Counted from the stretch's first letter, positions 24,401 through 32,449 are shown. The stretch is DNA of 41,562 bases from CAYRMV01 sp964425255 (GCA_964425255.1 CAYRMV010000013.1:1-41562); one strand, 5' to 3'. Notes: generated by a model from the sequence alone, not told the origin. Made by a program: numbers and translations.

Positions 24401-26154
24401 TTACATCGGGTTGTATTCCTTTGACTGTTAATTTCACCCAATTTTCAACAGGTGCAAACGTTTCAAGTTGGGATTTTGATGATGGAAACACATCCGTTGC
24501 TTACAGTCCAACCCACACCTTTACGCAAGCTGGAACATATGAAGTACAATTATTTGTCAACGATGGATGTAGCTTTGATACGGCAACTGTTCAAATCCAA
24601 GTTGCTCCGTCACCTAGTGTTGATTTTGTTTTTGCACCCGATTCGGTTTGTATCAATGAAACATTTTTATTCACGAATTTATCCCAAAATTTAGCTGGAG
24701 TCAGTTGGGATTTTGGAGATGGAAATTCATCAACATTGACCAATCCTTCACATGCCTATCCACAAAGTGGAACCTATGCAGTAACCATGACTGGAACAAG
24801 TACAACAAATGGCTGTACTGCAACCATAACGAAACCCGTTTTGGTGAGTGTCAATCCAGAACCTGATTTTGTAGCAACACCGATATCGGGTTGTATTCCA
24901 TTGACTGTTTCTTTCAATCAAACGGGTGCGAATGTAACTTATCAGAGTTGGGATTTTGGAGACGGAAATTCCAGTATTGCTAACGATCCTTCACACACAT
25001 ATACGCAAGCTGGAACTTTTGCTGTCGAACTTTTGGTTGAAAACGCGAATGGTTGCAGAGATTCTTTAACACAAATCATCACTGCTCATCCTTTACCAGA
25101 TGCTTTGTTTACATACAATTCTACGGATCCATGTTTTGCACCGGTTACATTAAATACAAACAACCAATCAACAGGAGCAACGAATTATCAATGGAATTTT
25201 GGCAATGGAACAACTTCGACATTAACCAATCAAACAACCACTTACACCATCCCTGGTACATATACCATTTCACTTACTGCAAGCAACCTTTACGGATGTA
25301 CGGATACTTACACACAAACATTTACGGTCTATCCTACTCCACAAGCTTCATTTGTCGTTTCAGATGATACCATTTGTGTCGGAGAAAGTGTAACATTTAC
25401 TTCCACAAGTACGTTTGCTGATTCCCTAGTATGGCAATTGGGAGATGGAACCACAGTGAATGGTACGAGCATTAATCACACCTATGGTTTTGCTGGAAAT
25501 TACCCTATCCAACTGACCATCTTTGGCGCAGGAGGTTGTACAGACGTAGTAATTTTAAATCCAGGAGTGGAAGTACACCCAACTCCGATTGCAGGTTTTG
25601 ATTATGTAAACATTCAAAATCCAGATCCATTAAGTGGAACAGTGGAGTTTACCAATACATCGATCAATGCAAATTCGTATCAATGGTATTTTGGAAATGG
25701 TAGTTTTTCAACCGAAGAAAATCCAATTGAACGATACCGACAATATGGTGAATTTGAAGCCACATTAATTGCTTCTAATGAATTCGGTTGTGTGGATTCA
25801 ATCACACAAATTGTTCAAGTTGCTTTCTTTAGTGGTTTATTTGTTCCCAATGCCGTTTATCCAGGACATCCTTCTTTCGAAGTGAGTCATTTCTTACCAA
25901 AAGGTGTTGGACTAAAAACCTATGAAATACTGATTTATGACGATTGGGGAAATCTAATTTGGACTTCAACCGCACTTGATGCCGATGGAAGACCAACCGA
26001 AGCTTGGGATGCTACATTCAATGGTGCACCTGTTCAACAAGATGCATACGTTTGGAAGGTTAATGCAACCTTCTTGGATACCCGAGCTTGGGAAGGAAAA
26101 GAGTACGAACAAGGAGTGTATAAAAAATCTGGAACTGTAACTGTTATTCGATAA
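18436..26154 (+). CDS. Giant PKD/repeat surface protein with T9SS type B sorting domain
   Basis: 2572 residues. A signal peptide covers about 1-24 (ending GFSQ). Residues ~25-769 hold about eight PKD- or Ig-like domains, including WNFGDGTTS and QISWGDGSP. Residues 770-1732 are 13 tandem units of 72-78 residues, each centred on GGTWSGTGI and with one Cys near each end. Residues ~1733-2465 are nine canonical PKD domains with WDFGDGNSS-type cores. The tail (~2466-2572) is the gliding-motility-associated type B domain, with FVPNAVYP, YEILIYDDWGNLIW, WDATFNGAPVQQDAYVWKV and GTVTVIR. Such proteins are exported by the type IX system and act as adhesins, as with SprB. The PorP/SprF gene follows by 3 bases. 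The start region contains a near-duplication (ATGCCAAATGCCAAAT). Confidence 0.93.
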   Translation: MPNKIKLFLIFIISLFAEKTGFSQCTANAGPDQVVCQGGNGVTLGGSPTATGGTAPYTYSWMPTNGLSCTNCSNPTANPTSTTTYSVTIYDADSSCTATDFVTVTYSPKPTASFTFTGNNQCAGLPVNFANTSPGIGNTYSWNFGDGTTSNQVNPIHSFTSYGISTDTFDVVLTVTNALGCVSNITTQEVVVNQAPDPAVFDYTSATAFVNCGNQSFDLLLENTSTTVSTNTNYQISWGDGSPNFSGASFPNSGITHTYSTLGYFSLTSSVTGSNGCVSSESFDVYNGGNPAVGIGNPGNTINLCTPYDLTFPITGTNNNAPGTIYIVSSNTGQPNQTYNHPPPTSYVHTFVESSCGATGANNPNSYYIRVRAENPCGFSESTVEPITISKKPEADFTISPSTRICTNTTATFQNTSQNGIEVGSNLQCNTITRSNWTISPASGWTVVSGSLGNPTPTNNPNTWGSTILNVNYNQPGTYSISVITRNVCGNDTVTKTICVENPPTPNFLLSQDTACVGFITTTTNTSDLSNTCQVTRNWTVLFNGSSCTPSSGTWSFANGTNANSLEPAFQFNAPGSYTIRLALTNSCGTFYANRNVLVQGPPQVSLNSLSAICEGSTTTPSAITNNCYEPIDTYSWTFTGGSPATSSAVSPGSITFANDGTFTVALQVSNQCGSANAQTSLLVKPIPSNVNPSAPSSICAGQNIPFSVTHSAGNTYQWSGPNGFSSSSTNPTITNSTTSNSGTYSVIVTNNGCSAVAQTVQVTVNPSPTVDAGTNQSICQNGTPISLTGTPAGGTWSGNGVTGNTFNPSSLSPGNTQVTYNFTSPTTGCSNTDNVTITVLAPPNVQAGADESVCNQPVAVTLTGSPAGGTWSGTGITNPSGQFTPSETGNFTVSYSYTHPNGCSNTDNKIITVINPTSAIAGNDTTICANAPNVQLTGQPVGGTWSGIGVSSTGIFDPSITGTFPLVYSFGNGTCLTRDTLLAVVQSIPTVNAGSDFSLCQNADPITLSASPSGGTWSGSGVSGTNFNPNSLTPGNYTLNYEVTSGTTGCLNSDQVQVTVFQVPNAQAGSDLFLCNQPIPENLSGTPVGGSWTGTGITNSNGTFLPSVDGVFEIVYTVTSPQGCIDRDTINITVGAATLAEAGNDSSVCIDGANVQFSGLPIGGTWSGPGMNPSGLFDPTIAGTFELIYTVGAGTCLSKDTLEMVVHPLPVLQAGPAISICLNAENEQLTATPAGGSWSGTAVSSSGVFNPTLAGVGTHILTYSYQDPITLCDNSTTKTIQVLPIPNVSAGNDMTLCNQPIAATIVGSPIGGTWSGTGITNSSGQFTPSQVGVFEVVYTFTGSNSCTNTDTLSIEVVNPTQANAGNDFGICIDASSINLTGTPNNGTWSGSQVSPQGIFDPQTVGTVTLTYSFGTGTCLTTDLVEVTVHPLPTVDAGTDNEICFDAPAITLTGTPAGGAWSGTGVSGNSFTPSSAGVGTHTITYTYTNPTTGCTNTDNRNILVNPLPNPSAGNDTILCNQPVPVAFIGSPTGGNWSGSNITSSGIFTPNGIGNFTVNYTFSLGTGCQATDSKVITIVDAAQTLAGPDLEACIGDNPIILNGQPLNGIWSGTNITPSGVFDPIQDGTFELVYSVGAGTCLTRDTMEMIVHPLPVVQAGNDADFCVSEPTFNFTGLPSIGIWSGTGITQPTNGTFNPAIATVGNHEIVYTYTHPITGCVNRDTLESIVHPLPVVNFTTPSVACIGTATSFTNTSTLGQSFTWNLGDGTTSVLESPNHTYSQTGFFDIQLIVTTAFGCQDSIEQTIELREPPFTSFSLTPDSSCAPVLVNFTNQSTGIGLSYAWNFGNGQTSTQQNPGNQTYNQGVLADTSYQITLAVTNFCGTTQATQTVIAMPSPTAIFGTNLDIGCSPFTVEFANNSLGLPDQVTWNFGDGTTSNDPNALLNHTFTTGLEDTTYTIQLIVENECGSDTAYHTITVLPNQVNAFFNTNITSGCIPLTVNFTQFSTGANVSSWDFDDGNTSVAYSPTHTFTQAGTYEVQLFVNDGCSFDTATVQIQVAPSPSVDFVFAPDSVCINETFLFTNLSQNLAGVSWDFGDGNSSTLTNPSHAYPQSGTYAVTMTGTSTTNGCTATITKPVLVSVNPEPDFVATPISGCIPLTVSFNQTGANVTYQSWDFGDGNSSIANDPSHTYTQAGTFAVELLVENANGCRDSLTQIITAHPLPDALFTYNSTDPCFAPVTLNTNNQSTGATNYQWNFGNGTTSTLTNQTTTYTIPGTYTISLTASNLYGCTDTYTQTFTVYPTPQASFVVSDDTICVGESVTFTSTSTFADSLVWQLGDGTTVNGTSINHTYGFAGNYPIQLTIFGAGGCTDVVILNPGVEVHPTPIAGFDYVNIQNPDPLSGTVEFTNTSINANSYQWYFGNGSFSTEENPIERYRQYGEFEATLIASNEFGCVDSITQIVQVAFFSGLFVPNAVYPGHPSFEVSHFLPKGVGLKTYEILIYDDWGNLIWTSTALDADGRPTEAWDATFNGAPVQQDAYVWKVNATFLDTRAWEGKEYEQGVYKKSGTVTVIR
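20743..23631 (+). repeat. Thirteen-unit coding repeat with a three-unit higher-order period
   Basis: Unit starts are at 20743, 20971, 21193, 21409, 21634, 21856, 22072, 22300, 22522, 22738, 22963, 23182 and 23398. Unit lengths in residues are 76-74-72, 75-74-72, 76-74-72, 75-73-72 and 78. Every second unit of a triad has CNQP at its first Cys, and every third is exactly 72 residues with GTCL at its second Cys. Linkers also alternate with the same phase. This indicates amplification of a ~660-bp three-unit block, followed by divergence. Confidence 0.9.
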
Positions 26155-26157
26155 ATC

Positions 26158-27207
26158 ATGAAACAATTTGCATTTATAATGGGAATCTTGATATCGACAG
26201 TCGCTTGGTCGCAAGATCCAAACTTTTCACAGTTTTATAACAATCCCGTTTACTATAATCCGGGAATGACAGCCATCAATAATGGATTTACACTTCGAAT
26301 CAATTCCCGCAGTTTGTGGACTCCTATTCCAGGAAAATTCAATACCTCATCTGCATCGTTTGAAGCGGAAGCAATCAATAAAGTCAGTGTTGGAGCACTT
26401 GCATATACAGATGTAGCTGGTGAAGGAAGACTTCGAACAACAGGTGCCAATCTCTATTACGCCTATCGTTTGGTCGAAAATCGAAATTTGGTTTTCCAAG
26501 TTGGATTTTCAGGAGGACTAGTTACAAAATCAGTCGATTGGAGTCGTTTTACTTTTTCAGACAACTACGATGAAGTATTTGGAAATGTATACACCTCTGC
26601 TTTTATTCCTCCAGCGTTTAATACCGCAACTTTTGCTGACTTTGGTTCTGGATTCGCAGTCCGATTCAACAAAAAAAGAAAAAAATCAAGCAATGCAATT
26701 CGTACGTACACCATTACATTTGGTGGAGCTGCGCATCATTTAACACAGCCGAAAGATGCCCTTTTAGGTGATTCGTATCATTTACCGATCAAATTCAACC
26801 TTCATGCCAGTGCCAATTTATTGATTGGTGATTTGATTTATACTCCAGCCATCATTTTTGAACGGCAAAATCAATTTCAAACTTTTACCGTTGGAGCATA
26901 CATCGTAAACAAGCCTTTTGTAGCTGGATTTTGGTTGCGAAATCGCACCTTTTTAATGACTGGAAACAGCTATGATTCGTTCATCGCTTCCTTGGGAATG
27001 AATGTGCCACTTTCCAAATTAAACACCATGCGTGTCACCTATAGTTTTGATTTGACCTTGTCTAGACTTCGCAGTGCATCAATAGGTACACATGAATTAT
27101 CGTTGATTTTTGACTGGGACAATCAAAAGTTATTCAAAGGAATCCAGAACCGAAAACGAAACAAACGACGTTATCAATGTCCTTCCGATTTTAAGGGATT
27201 TGAGTGA
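26158..27207 (+). CDS. PorP/SprF family type IX secretion membrane protein
   Basis: 349 residues of an outer-membrane beta-barrel. A signal peptide (to ~18, AWSQ) is followed by DPNFSQFYNNPVYYNPGMTA, the signature start of the PorP/SprF family. Alternating strands continue through LRINSRSLWTPIPG, ANLYYAYRLV and GGAAHHLTQPKDA. The end, HELSLIFDWDNQKLFKG, is also typical. In Flavobacterium the related SprF is needed for secretion or attachment of SprB, a type B cargo. The gene begins 3 bases after the giant type B protein, so I infer a dedicated partner for it. It is not the core PorP of the secretion apparatus, which is usually found elsewhere. Confidence 0.9.
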   Translation: MKQFAFIMGILISTVAWSQDPNFSQFYNNPVYYNPGMTAINNGFTLRINSRSLWTPIPGKFNTSSASFEAEAINKVSVGALAYTDVAGEGRLRTTGANLYYAYRLVENRNLVFQVGFSGGLVTKSVDWSRFTFSDNYDEVFGNVYTSAFIPPAFNTATFADFGSGFAVRFNKKRKKSSNAIRTYTITFGGAAHHLTQPKDALLGDSYHLPIKFNLHASANLLIGDLIYTPAIIFERQNQFQTFTVGAYIVNKPFVAGFWLRNRTFLMTGNSYDSFIASLGMNVPLSKLNTMRVTYSFDLTLSRLRSASIGTHELSLIFDWDNQKLFKGIQNRKRNKRRYQCPSDFKGFE

Positions 27208-27246
27208 AAACCGATGAATTTCATTCTTTTCTGATAACTTCGCAAC

Positions 27247-28146
27247 ATGGATTACTTGGATGCAGGAAAAAACGGGAAAAGTTCGTGGATACATTATGTG
27301 ATTACTTTTTCATTAACGATTTCTACTTTATTGGGATTGGGACAAATTCCCTTTGCGATTGCATTATCAAAAGTGGGAATTTCGCTTGAAGACACGAGTT
27401 TATCAGAAGTTGAAATCATTGAATTACTCGGTAAAAATAACTACTTAGCTTATCAGTTATTTCCATTTGCATTAGCATTACTTGCCTTGATTTTTTGCAT
27501 CAAATATGTTCACCGCCGACCAATACTATCGCTTTTTTCGGCTCGAGCTAATTTTGACTGGAAACGGTTCTTCTTTTCCTTTGGAATTTGGGGCTTGATT
27601 CAAGTTTTTCTGCTGGCACTGAGCATTTGGAGTGGAGCAGATATTCGTTGGAATTGGCATCCCGAATCATTTTTATCTCTTTTTATTGTGGCAATTTTCA
27701 TTGTTCCCCTTCAAACAACATTCGAAGAAGCCCTTTTTAGAGGTTATTTCTTACAAGGTTTCAGTACACTTTTCAAGAAGAAATGGCTTGTGATTATTTT
27801 ATCTGGGATGCTTTTTGGATTATTGCACGGAGCAAATCCAGAAGTAAAAAAATTAGGCTCACTCCTTCTCGTTTATTATGTTGGATCAGGAATTTTTCTG
27901 GGAATTTTAGCCTGGAAAGACCAAGGTCTCGAACTGTCGATGGGCTATCATGCCGTAAACAATATTTTTGGAACCTTGATTTTGACCAATAATTGGCAAG
28001 TATTTCAAACAGACGCATTGTTTATGGATTATACCAAACCACAACTCGGCTGGGAAATATGGATTACTTTAGGATTGATTTATCCAGCATTATTATTTCT
28101 TTACAAACGCGTTTATCGGTGGGAAAAACCATCCGTTCCAAAATAA
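27247..28146 (+). CDS. CPBP family intramembrane metalloprotease (CAAX protease-like)
   Basis: 299 residues with about eight hydrophobic segments. The three conserved CPBP/Abi motifs are present: EEALFRGYF (EExxxR, near 161-169), FGLLHG (FxxxH), and GYHAVNN (HxxxN). These residues form the glutamate-histidine metal site of membrane-embedded glutamic/metallo proteases. Family members cleave CAAX-type substrates in eukaryotes, and in bacteria act in bacteriocin immunity or have unknown substrates. The gene follows the PorP/SprF gene by 39 bases on the same strand. A functional link to the surface pair is possible but not shown. Confidence 0.88.
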   Translation: MDYLDAGKNGKSSWIHYVITFSLTISTLLGLGQIPFAIALSKVGISLEDTSLSEVEIIELLGKNNYLAYQLFPFALALLALIFCIKYVHRRPILSLFSARANFDWKRFFFSFGIWGLIQVFLLALSIWSGADIRWNWHPESFLSLFIVAIFIVPLQTTFEEALFRGYFLQGFSTLFKKKWLVIILSGMLFGLLHGANPEVKKLGSLLLVYYVGSGIFLGILAWKDQGLELSMGYHAVNNIFGTLILTNNWQVFQTDALFMDYTKPQLGWEIWITLGLIYPALLFLYKRVYRWEKPSVPK

Positions 28147-28217
28147 TTTTTACAAGAAAAAAGGATGTTTATTCACATTTAATTGATATCATCCGAACGA
28201 GCAAACTCTCATTTTCA

Positions 28218-28225
28218 TACTTTTC
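28218..28225 (+). promoter_or_regulatory. Near-consensus -7 element upstream of the ABC transporter
   Basis: TACTTTTC differs from TAnnTTTG at one position and lies 31 bases before the ATG at 28257. Confidence 0.3.
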
Positions 28226-28256
28226 CTTATTTTTACCACAAAGCAAGAAAAAGACT

Positions 28257-29180
28257 ATGTTGCAAATTGAAGCGGTTTCGAAGTCGTTTAAGCAAAAACT
28301 TGCCTTAAACGATATTTCTATGGAAATACGAGAAGGCGAAATCTTAGGTTTACTTGGGCCAAATGGTGCAGGAAAAACAACCTTGATCCGCATTATCAAT
28401 CAAATTTTGGAACCCGATCGAGGTGTGATTCGGTATCGAAATTCCGTTTTACAAGAGCGCCATTTAATTGATTTTGGCTATTTACCTGAAGAACGTGGTC
28501 TGTACCGTACAATGACCGTTGAAGATCACGCTCTTTTCCTGGGAAAACTTCGCGGGCTATCCACTTCAGATGTTCGTAAAAGCTTGGATATATGGATGGA
28601 AAAATTTCAAATTGCCGATTGGAAAAAAAAGCGAATTGAAGAATTATCCAAAGGAATGGCGCAGAAAGTACAATTTATTTGCGCAGTTTTACATGATCCT
28701 TCTTTGCTGATTTTAGATGAGCCATTTAGTGGTTTTGACCCAATCAATGTTGAGTTGATTCAAAAAGAAATCAAGGAATTCCGTCGCCAAGGAAAAGCAG
28801 TTATGGTATCAAGCCATAACATGAAAAGTGTTGAAGAATTATGTGACCGTGTTGTCTTGATTCATCATTCCAATAAAATCTTAGAGGGACGCGTTTCTGA
28901 AATTAAAGCAGGAAAAACAGATGGCCGTTATGCCGTTCGTTTTCGAGGAACAATGATTGCGTTTGTCACCGCTTTGTGGACAGGTTTTGAGCTTGTAGAA
29001 CAAGAAGAATTGGGCGATAATCGCTACGTAGCCTATGTTCGCATGCGAGGTCAAAACAAATTCAATGACTTGCTTCAAACACTGATTGGTCAAATTGAAA
29101 TAGAAGCAGCTTGGGAAGTGCAACCAAGTATGCAAGACATTTTCATACAAGAAGTTACCGAAAAAACTGTACAACCATGA
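28257..29180 (+). CDS. ABC transporter ATP-binding protein (NatA-like)
   Basis: 307 residues of the cytoplasmic ATPase of an ABC-2 exporter. The Walker A motif is GPNGAGKT (34-41). Other features are a Q-loop region, the signature LSKGMAQKVQ, Walker B LLILDEPFSGFDP and the switch SSHNM. A C-terminal DUF4162-type regulatory segment follows. The start at 28257 (MLQIEAVSKSF) is where similarity to ABC proteins begins; the upstream open frame to 27993 overlaps the CPBP gene and is not protein-like. The permease starts within the stop codon (ATGA overlap), so they are translationally coupled. NatAB-type pairs export sodium or other small substrates; the substrate here is unknown. Confidence 0.92.
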   Translation: MLQIEAVSKSFKQKLALNDISMEIREGEILGLLGPNGAGKTTLIRIINQILEPDRGVIRYRNSVLQERHLIDFGYLPEERGLYRTMTVEDHALFLGKLRGLSTSDVRKSLDIWMEKFQIADWKKKRIEELSKGMAQKVQFICAVLHDPSLLILDEPFSGFDPINVELIQKEIKEFRRQGKAVMVSSHNMKSVEELCDRVVLIHHSNKILEGRVSEIKAGKTDGRYAVRFRGTMIAFVTALWTGFELVEQEELGDNRYVAYVRMRGQNKFNDLLQTLIGQIEIEAAWEVQPSMQDIFIQEVTEKTVQP

Positions 29181-30517
29181 GAAATACGGGAATTATCGCC
29201 ATGAGAGAATGGAAAGAACGCATTCGATCTCGTTCTTTTTTGGTTTTAGCCATTTTAGGTCCACTTGTTGTTTTGGGCTTGATTTATTTGTTATTTGCTT
29301 TAGGAGGAAAAAACCAAACGCATTGGCGTGTTTTGATTGCCGATCCTGCGGGAATAATGGGAAATAAAATCATGGCAAAAGAAGACGTTCAAATCACGTA
29401 TGATTTTGCAAATGATTACATCGAACATGATGATTTTGCTAAGGGAATGCGCTATCAACAATACGATGCCTTACTCGAAGTAAACGAAAAAGTGTTGAAC
29501 AACAAAACAGGTTTTCTTTTTTATAGAGAAAAACCTTCTTTTTTAATGTCTATTCGGGTTCAATATCAATTTGAGCGCCGTTTGGAAGAAGTCATGGTGG
29601 AACAATTTACAGATCTGAGTGTAGCGAAATTTCGTGAATTAAAGCAACCTATAAATTTGGCATTTCGAAATGTATATGATCCACGTGATGAAGCATCTGA
29701 TTTGAGTGGATGGGTTGGATTCTTTTTCGGCGCAGTGATTTTGCTTTTTATCTTCACTTTTGGCATGACTATTTTACGTAGCATAACTCGCGAAAAATCC
29801 AACCGAATTGTAGAAGTAATACTTGCTTCTGTTAAACCACGTGAATTGATGCTTGGCAAAATTCTCGGAATAGGCTTTGCGGCTTTTGTTCAATTTGCTA
29901 TTTGGGTTGGGGTAATTGCACTTGGTTTGTATGCCATGCGTGAAACACTTTTCCCTGATATGTTGGATGCATCCAATTGGGATATGAGTCAAATGACCGA
30001 AGAATTCAAAAACCAAACACTGAAAGAAAGCATGTTAAGCTCAAAGGCATACAATGAATTTGTTGAATTGGTTTATGAACGCATTCAATTTGGAAGTATG
30101 TTGGGCTTTTTTGTTTTGTTTTTTGTCTTGGGTTATTTGTTTTATGGTTCCTTTTTTGCTGCTTTGGGTGCGTCAGCAGGATCCGAAAGCGATGGGCAAC
30201 AATTTGTATTTCCATTAATTGGTTTGCTTGCACTTGGTTTGTATGCAGGATATTATGCGATGTACTATCCAACGAGTGAACTGAACACCTGGTTTTCATT
30301 TATCCCTTTTACTTCTCCTGTCAGTTGCATGGTCAAACTAGCGCAAGGTTATCCAGAGGGAACGGCCTATCAGCTTTTGTTTTCCATCTTATTTCTTGCC
30401 CTATCAACAGCCATTACATTATGGATGGCAGGACGAATTTACAAGAATGGAATTTTGCATCAAGGGCATCGCCTGAGTTTTTATCAATTAATTCAATGGC
30501 TTCGAAAAGCACAATAA
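29177..30517 (+). CDS. ABC-2 type transporter permease (NatB-like)
   Basis: 446 residues with the ABC-2 permease topology. One membrane segment lies near the N-terminus (FLVLAILGPLVVLGLIYLLF). A large extracytoplasmic domain (~45-190) follows, then a cluster of about five C-terminal segments, including FFFGAVILLFIFTFGMTIL and FVLFFVLGYLFYGSFFAAL. The conserved SITREKSNRIVEVILASVKP, found between membrane segments of NatB/YhaP proteins, is clear. The true start is at 29177, giving the ATGA overlap with the ATPase; the frame's longer start at 29111 lies inside the ATPase gene. A Ppx/GppA gene follows after 1 base, making a three-gene operon. Confidence 0.9.
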   Translation: MRNTGIIAMREWKERIRSRSFLVLAILGPLVVLGLIYLLFALGGKNQTHWRVLIADPAGIMGNKIMAKEDVQITYDFANDYIEHDDFAKGMRYQQYDALLEVNEKVLNNKTGFLFYREKPSFLMSIRVQYQFERRLEEVMVEQFTDLSVAKFRELKQPINLAFRNVYDPRDEASDLSGWVGFFFGAVILLFIFTFGMTILRSITREKSNRIVEVILASVKPRELMLGKILGIGFAAFVQFAIWVGVIALGLYAMRETLFPDMLDASNWDMSQMTEEFKNQTLKESMLSSKAYNEFVELVYERIQFGSMLGFFVLFFVLGYLFYGSFFAALGASAGSESDGQQFVFPLIGLLALGLYAGYYAMYYPTSELNTWFSFIPFTSPVSCMVKLAQGYPEGTAYQLLFSILFLALSTAITLWMAGRIYKNGILHQGHRLSFYQLIQWLRKAQ

Positions 30518-30518
30518 C

Positions 30519-31403
30519 ATGCGAAAAGCAATCATTGATTTGGGGACGAATACGTTCAATTTACTCATTGCGGAAGTTAGAGAGAAAGATTTCGACGTTT
30601 TATTCTCCACAAAAGTAGGCGTTGCACTCGGAATGGGAGGCGTTCACAAAGGTGAAATTGCTCCGGATGCATTTCTACGTGGAATTGATACAGTTCGTGC
30701 ATTTATCAATCAATGTGATGCATGGAAAGTAGATCAGATCCAGGCATTTGGAACTTCTGCCATTCGGGGTGCTCGAAATCAAGCTGAATTTGTACAAGCC
30801 TTAAAAGAGCTAGGAAACATCGAAATACATGTCATTTCAGGTGACCAAGAAGCGCACTTAATTTACCAAGGAGTTTCTTGGTTTTATGATTTTCAAGAAG
30901 CAGGAGTCATCATGGATATTGGCGGAGGTAGCACCGAATTTATTTGGGCAAATCAACAGGGTGTTTTAGCTAAAACAAGTTTGAATATCGGCGTTTCTCG
31001 CGCTTATCAAGAATTAACATTTTCCGATCCATTTACTTCTGAAGACATTCAACGATTAGAAAATTGGTTTGACGATCGAACAGGAACATTTTTTGATTCT
31101 ATTTCGTGTAAAAACTTAATAGGCGCATCTGGCAGTTTCGAAACTTTTTATGAAATGATTCACAACCAACCTTTTCCTTTGGGTTTATTGCCTTCCGAAT
31201 TGGAATTAAACGAACTAAATAAAGTGATTGAATGGTGTGTTTCATCCACGCAAGCGGAACGTGATTTACATCCTTACATCATTCCTATTCGAAGAAAAAT
31301 GGCTCCGATTGCTGCCGTAAAAACACGTTGGGTGATGAAGAAATTGGGAATTCAAAAAGTACTTGTTTCACCTTGTTCGTTGAAAGAAGGAGCACTAAAA
31401 TGA
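30519..31403 (+). CDS. Ppx/GppA family phosphatase (exopolyphosphatase-like)
   Basis: 294 residues of the actin-like ASKHA ATPase/phosphatase fold. Visible motifs are AIIDLGTNTFNLLIAEV (phosphate 1 loop), FGTSAIRGARN, ISGDQEAHLIYQGV, and DIGGGSTEF (phosphate 2 loop). A further Gly-rich loop is IGASGSFETF. Such enzymes remove terminal phosphates from polyphosphate or convert pppGpp to ppGpp. The protein is the short form, ending after the catalytic domains without the HD-like C-terminal extension of E. coli Ppx. It is translationally close (1-base gap) to the ABC permease. Its last 9 bases overlap the convergent SirB1-like gene. Confidence 0.9.
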   Translation: MRKAIIDLGTNTFNLLIAEVREKDFDVLFSTKVGVALGMGGVHKGEIAPDAFLRGIDTVRAFINQCDAWKVDQIQAFGTSAIRGARNQAEFVQALKELGNIEIHVISGDQEAHLIYQGVSWFYDFQEAGVIMDIGGGSTEFIWANQQGVLAKTSLNIGVSRAYQELTFSDPFTSEDIQRLENWFDDRTGTFFDSISCKNLIGASGSFETFYEMIHNQPFPLGLLPSELELNELNKVIEWCVSSTQAERDLHPYIIPIRRKMAPIAAVKTRWVMKKLGIQKVLVSPCSLKEGALK

Positions 31404-32297
31404 ATCTTTTTCCGCAGGAAACAATGCGCGCAACTCCATCAATTCGTTGACTTTTTCTTTGTTCCCTACTTGCTGAAAAGAAGCAATTAAGTTGGTTAAC
31501 ATACGTTTGATGATAACGGTATTCGAACAAGGTTCAAAATGCGAACGTTCTGGGTTTATTTTCAATTGATTTAGGAACGAAACAATGTCTGCTTCGTAAA
31601 AAAATCCACCTTGAGCATAGGGATTGATGTAAAATAATACACCGTATGGATTATGTTTGCCGTTGGATTGATTCACTTGGTGTTTGTCCATAAAAGCGAG
31701 AACAAAATGATTGGGGAGATTAACCCCAAAAATAGGCAGACCTAAGTTTTGAGCTATCACACTGTAAATCAAACTCAAACTTAGAGGATTTCCTTTTTTT
31801 GTTTCTAAAACCGTATTGATAAACGAATTAAGCGGAGAATGAAAGGCTTGTGCATTCCCTCGGAAATGATGAAAGTCAAAGAAAATTTTATTGAATGTTT
31901 TCACTTGCTCAAAAGCGGTTTGGTGGTCATTAATTTCCAGCCAAATTTCGCGTTTGATTAATTCAATTTCCTTTCTGATCTTGCTTTCATCCAATCCGGG
32001 ATACTGATATTTAGCTACAAGAATTGCGCCTTCCAGGAGATCTTTGTTGAAGGAATGAATCCAATTATACAGTTCTTGTTTAATTCCTTCAAACTGTATT
32101 TCGTGAATCAAATCTTCGATACGATGTTGAAACAACAAACCAAAATCTTTCGACTCCCATGAATTTTCAAGCAAGGGAATCGCATCGCGACCATACGTTT
32201 TCAATTGACCGCGCACATGCTCATAAATATGTTCATCGGGATCGTCGATGAGATGAATGAGCGCTTGTACCGAATTTGGATTCAACATACGAAACAA
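31395..32297 (-). CDS. SirB1/transglutaminase-like family protein
   Basis: 300 residues. The central region matches the transglutaminase-like core 2 (SirB1) family: PLNSFINTVLETKKGNPLSL, SLIYSVIAQNLGLPIFGVNL, then PNHFVLAF. A helical N-terminal part (~1-110) and a C-terminal helical repeat-like end follow the family plan. The position of the classical transglutaminase Cys is Leu/Ser here, as is usual in this family, so catalysis is doubtful. The N-terminus could be Met4 (32288). The gene converges on ppx with a 9-base overlap and no terminator between them. Confidence 0.8.
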   Translation of the reverse strand: MFRMLNPNSVQALIHLIDDPDEHIYEHVRGQLKTYGRDAIPLLENSWESKDFGLLFQHRIEDLIHEIQFEGIKQELYNWIHSFNKDLLEGAILVAKYQYPGLDESKIRKEIELIKREIWLEINDHQTAFEQVKTFNKIFFDFHHFRGNAQAFHSPLNSFINTVLETKKGNPLSLSLIYSVIAQNLGLPIFGVNLPNHFVLAFMDKHQVNQSNGKHNPYGVLFYINPYAQGGFFYEADIVSFLNQLKINPERSHFEPCSNTVIIKRMLTNLIASFQQVGNKEKVNELMELRALFPAEKDSF

Positions 32298-32302
32298 ATG
32301 TA
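32295..32302 (-). promoter_or_regulatory. Possible -7 element at the SirB1-like gene
   Basis: TACATTTG on the minus strand is an exact match, but it overlaps the first codon of the 32297 start. If it is used, translation would begin at 32288 almost without leader. Confidence 0.25.
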
Positions 32303-32401
32303 CAGTTGATTCGCATTCCGTTGAAAGGCATGCAGCTGAACTTTTGAAACGGCATTTGTTAATTAAGTTAAATAAATGTAAAATCCCTTTGAGATTTAAC
32401 G

Positions 32402-32431
32402 AAAAAAGCCGACCCTAAAGCCGACTTTTTT
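32402..32431 (-). terminator. Probable terminator of the tandem exported-protein genes
   Basis: A7-run arms flank two copies of GCCGAC. The arms AAAAAAG / CTTTTTT pair, and the GC parts pair imperfectly with two mismatches. On the minus strand it ends in a T run 19 bases after the stop at 32450. Confidence 0.45.
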
Positions 32432-32449
32432 ACACGTGTTTTTTTTGAA

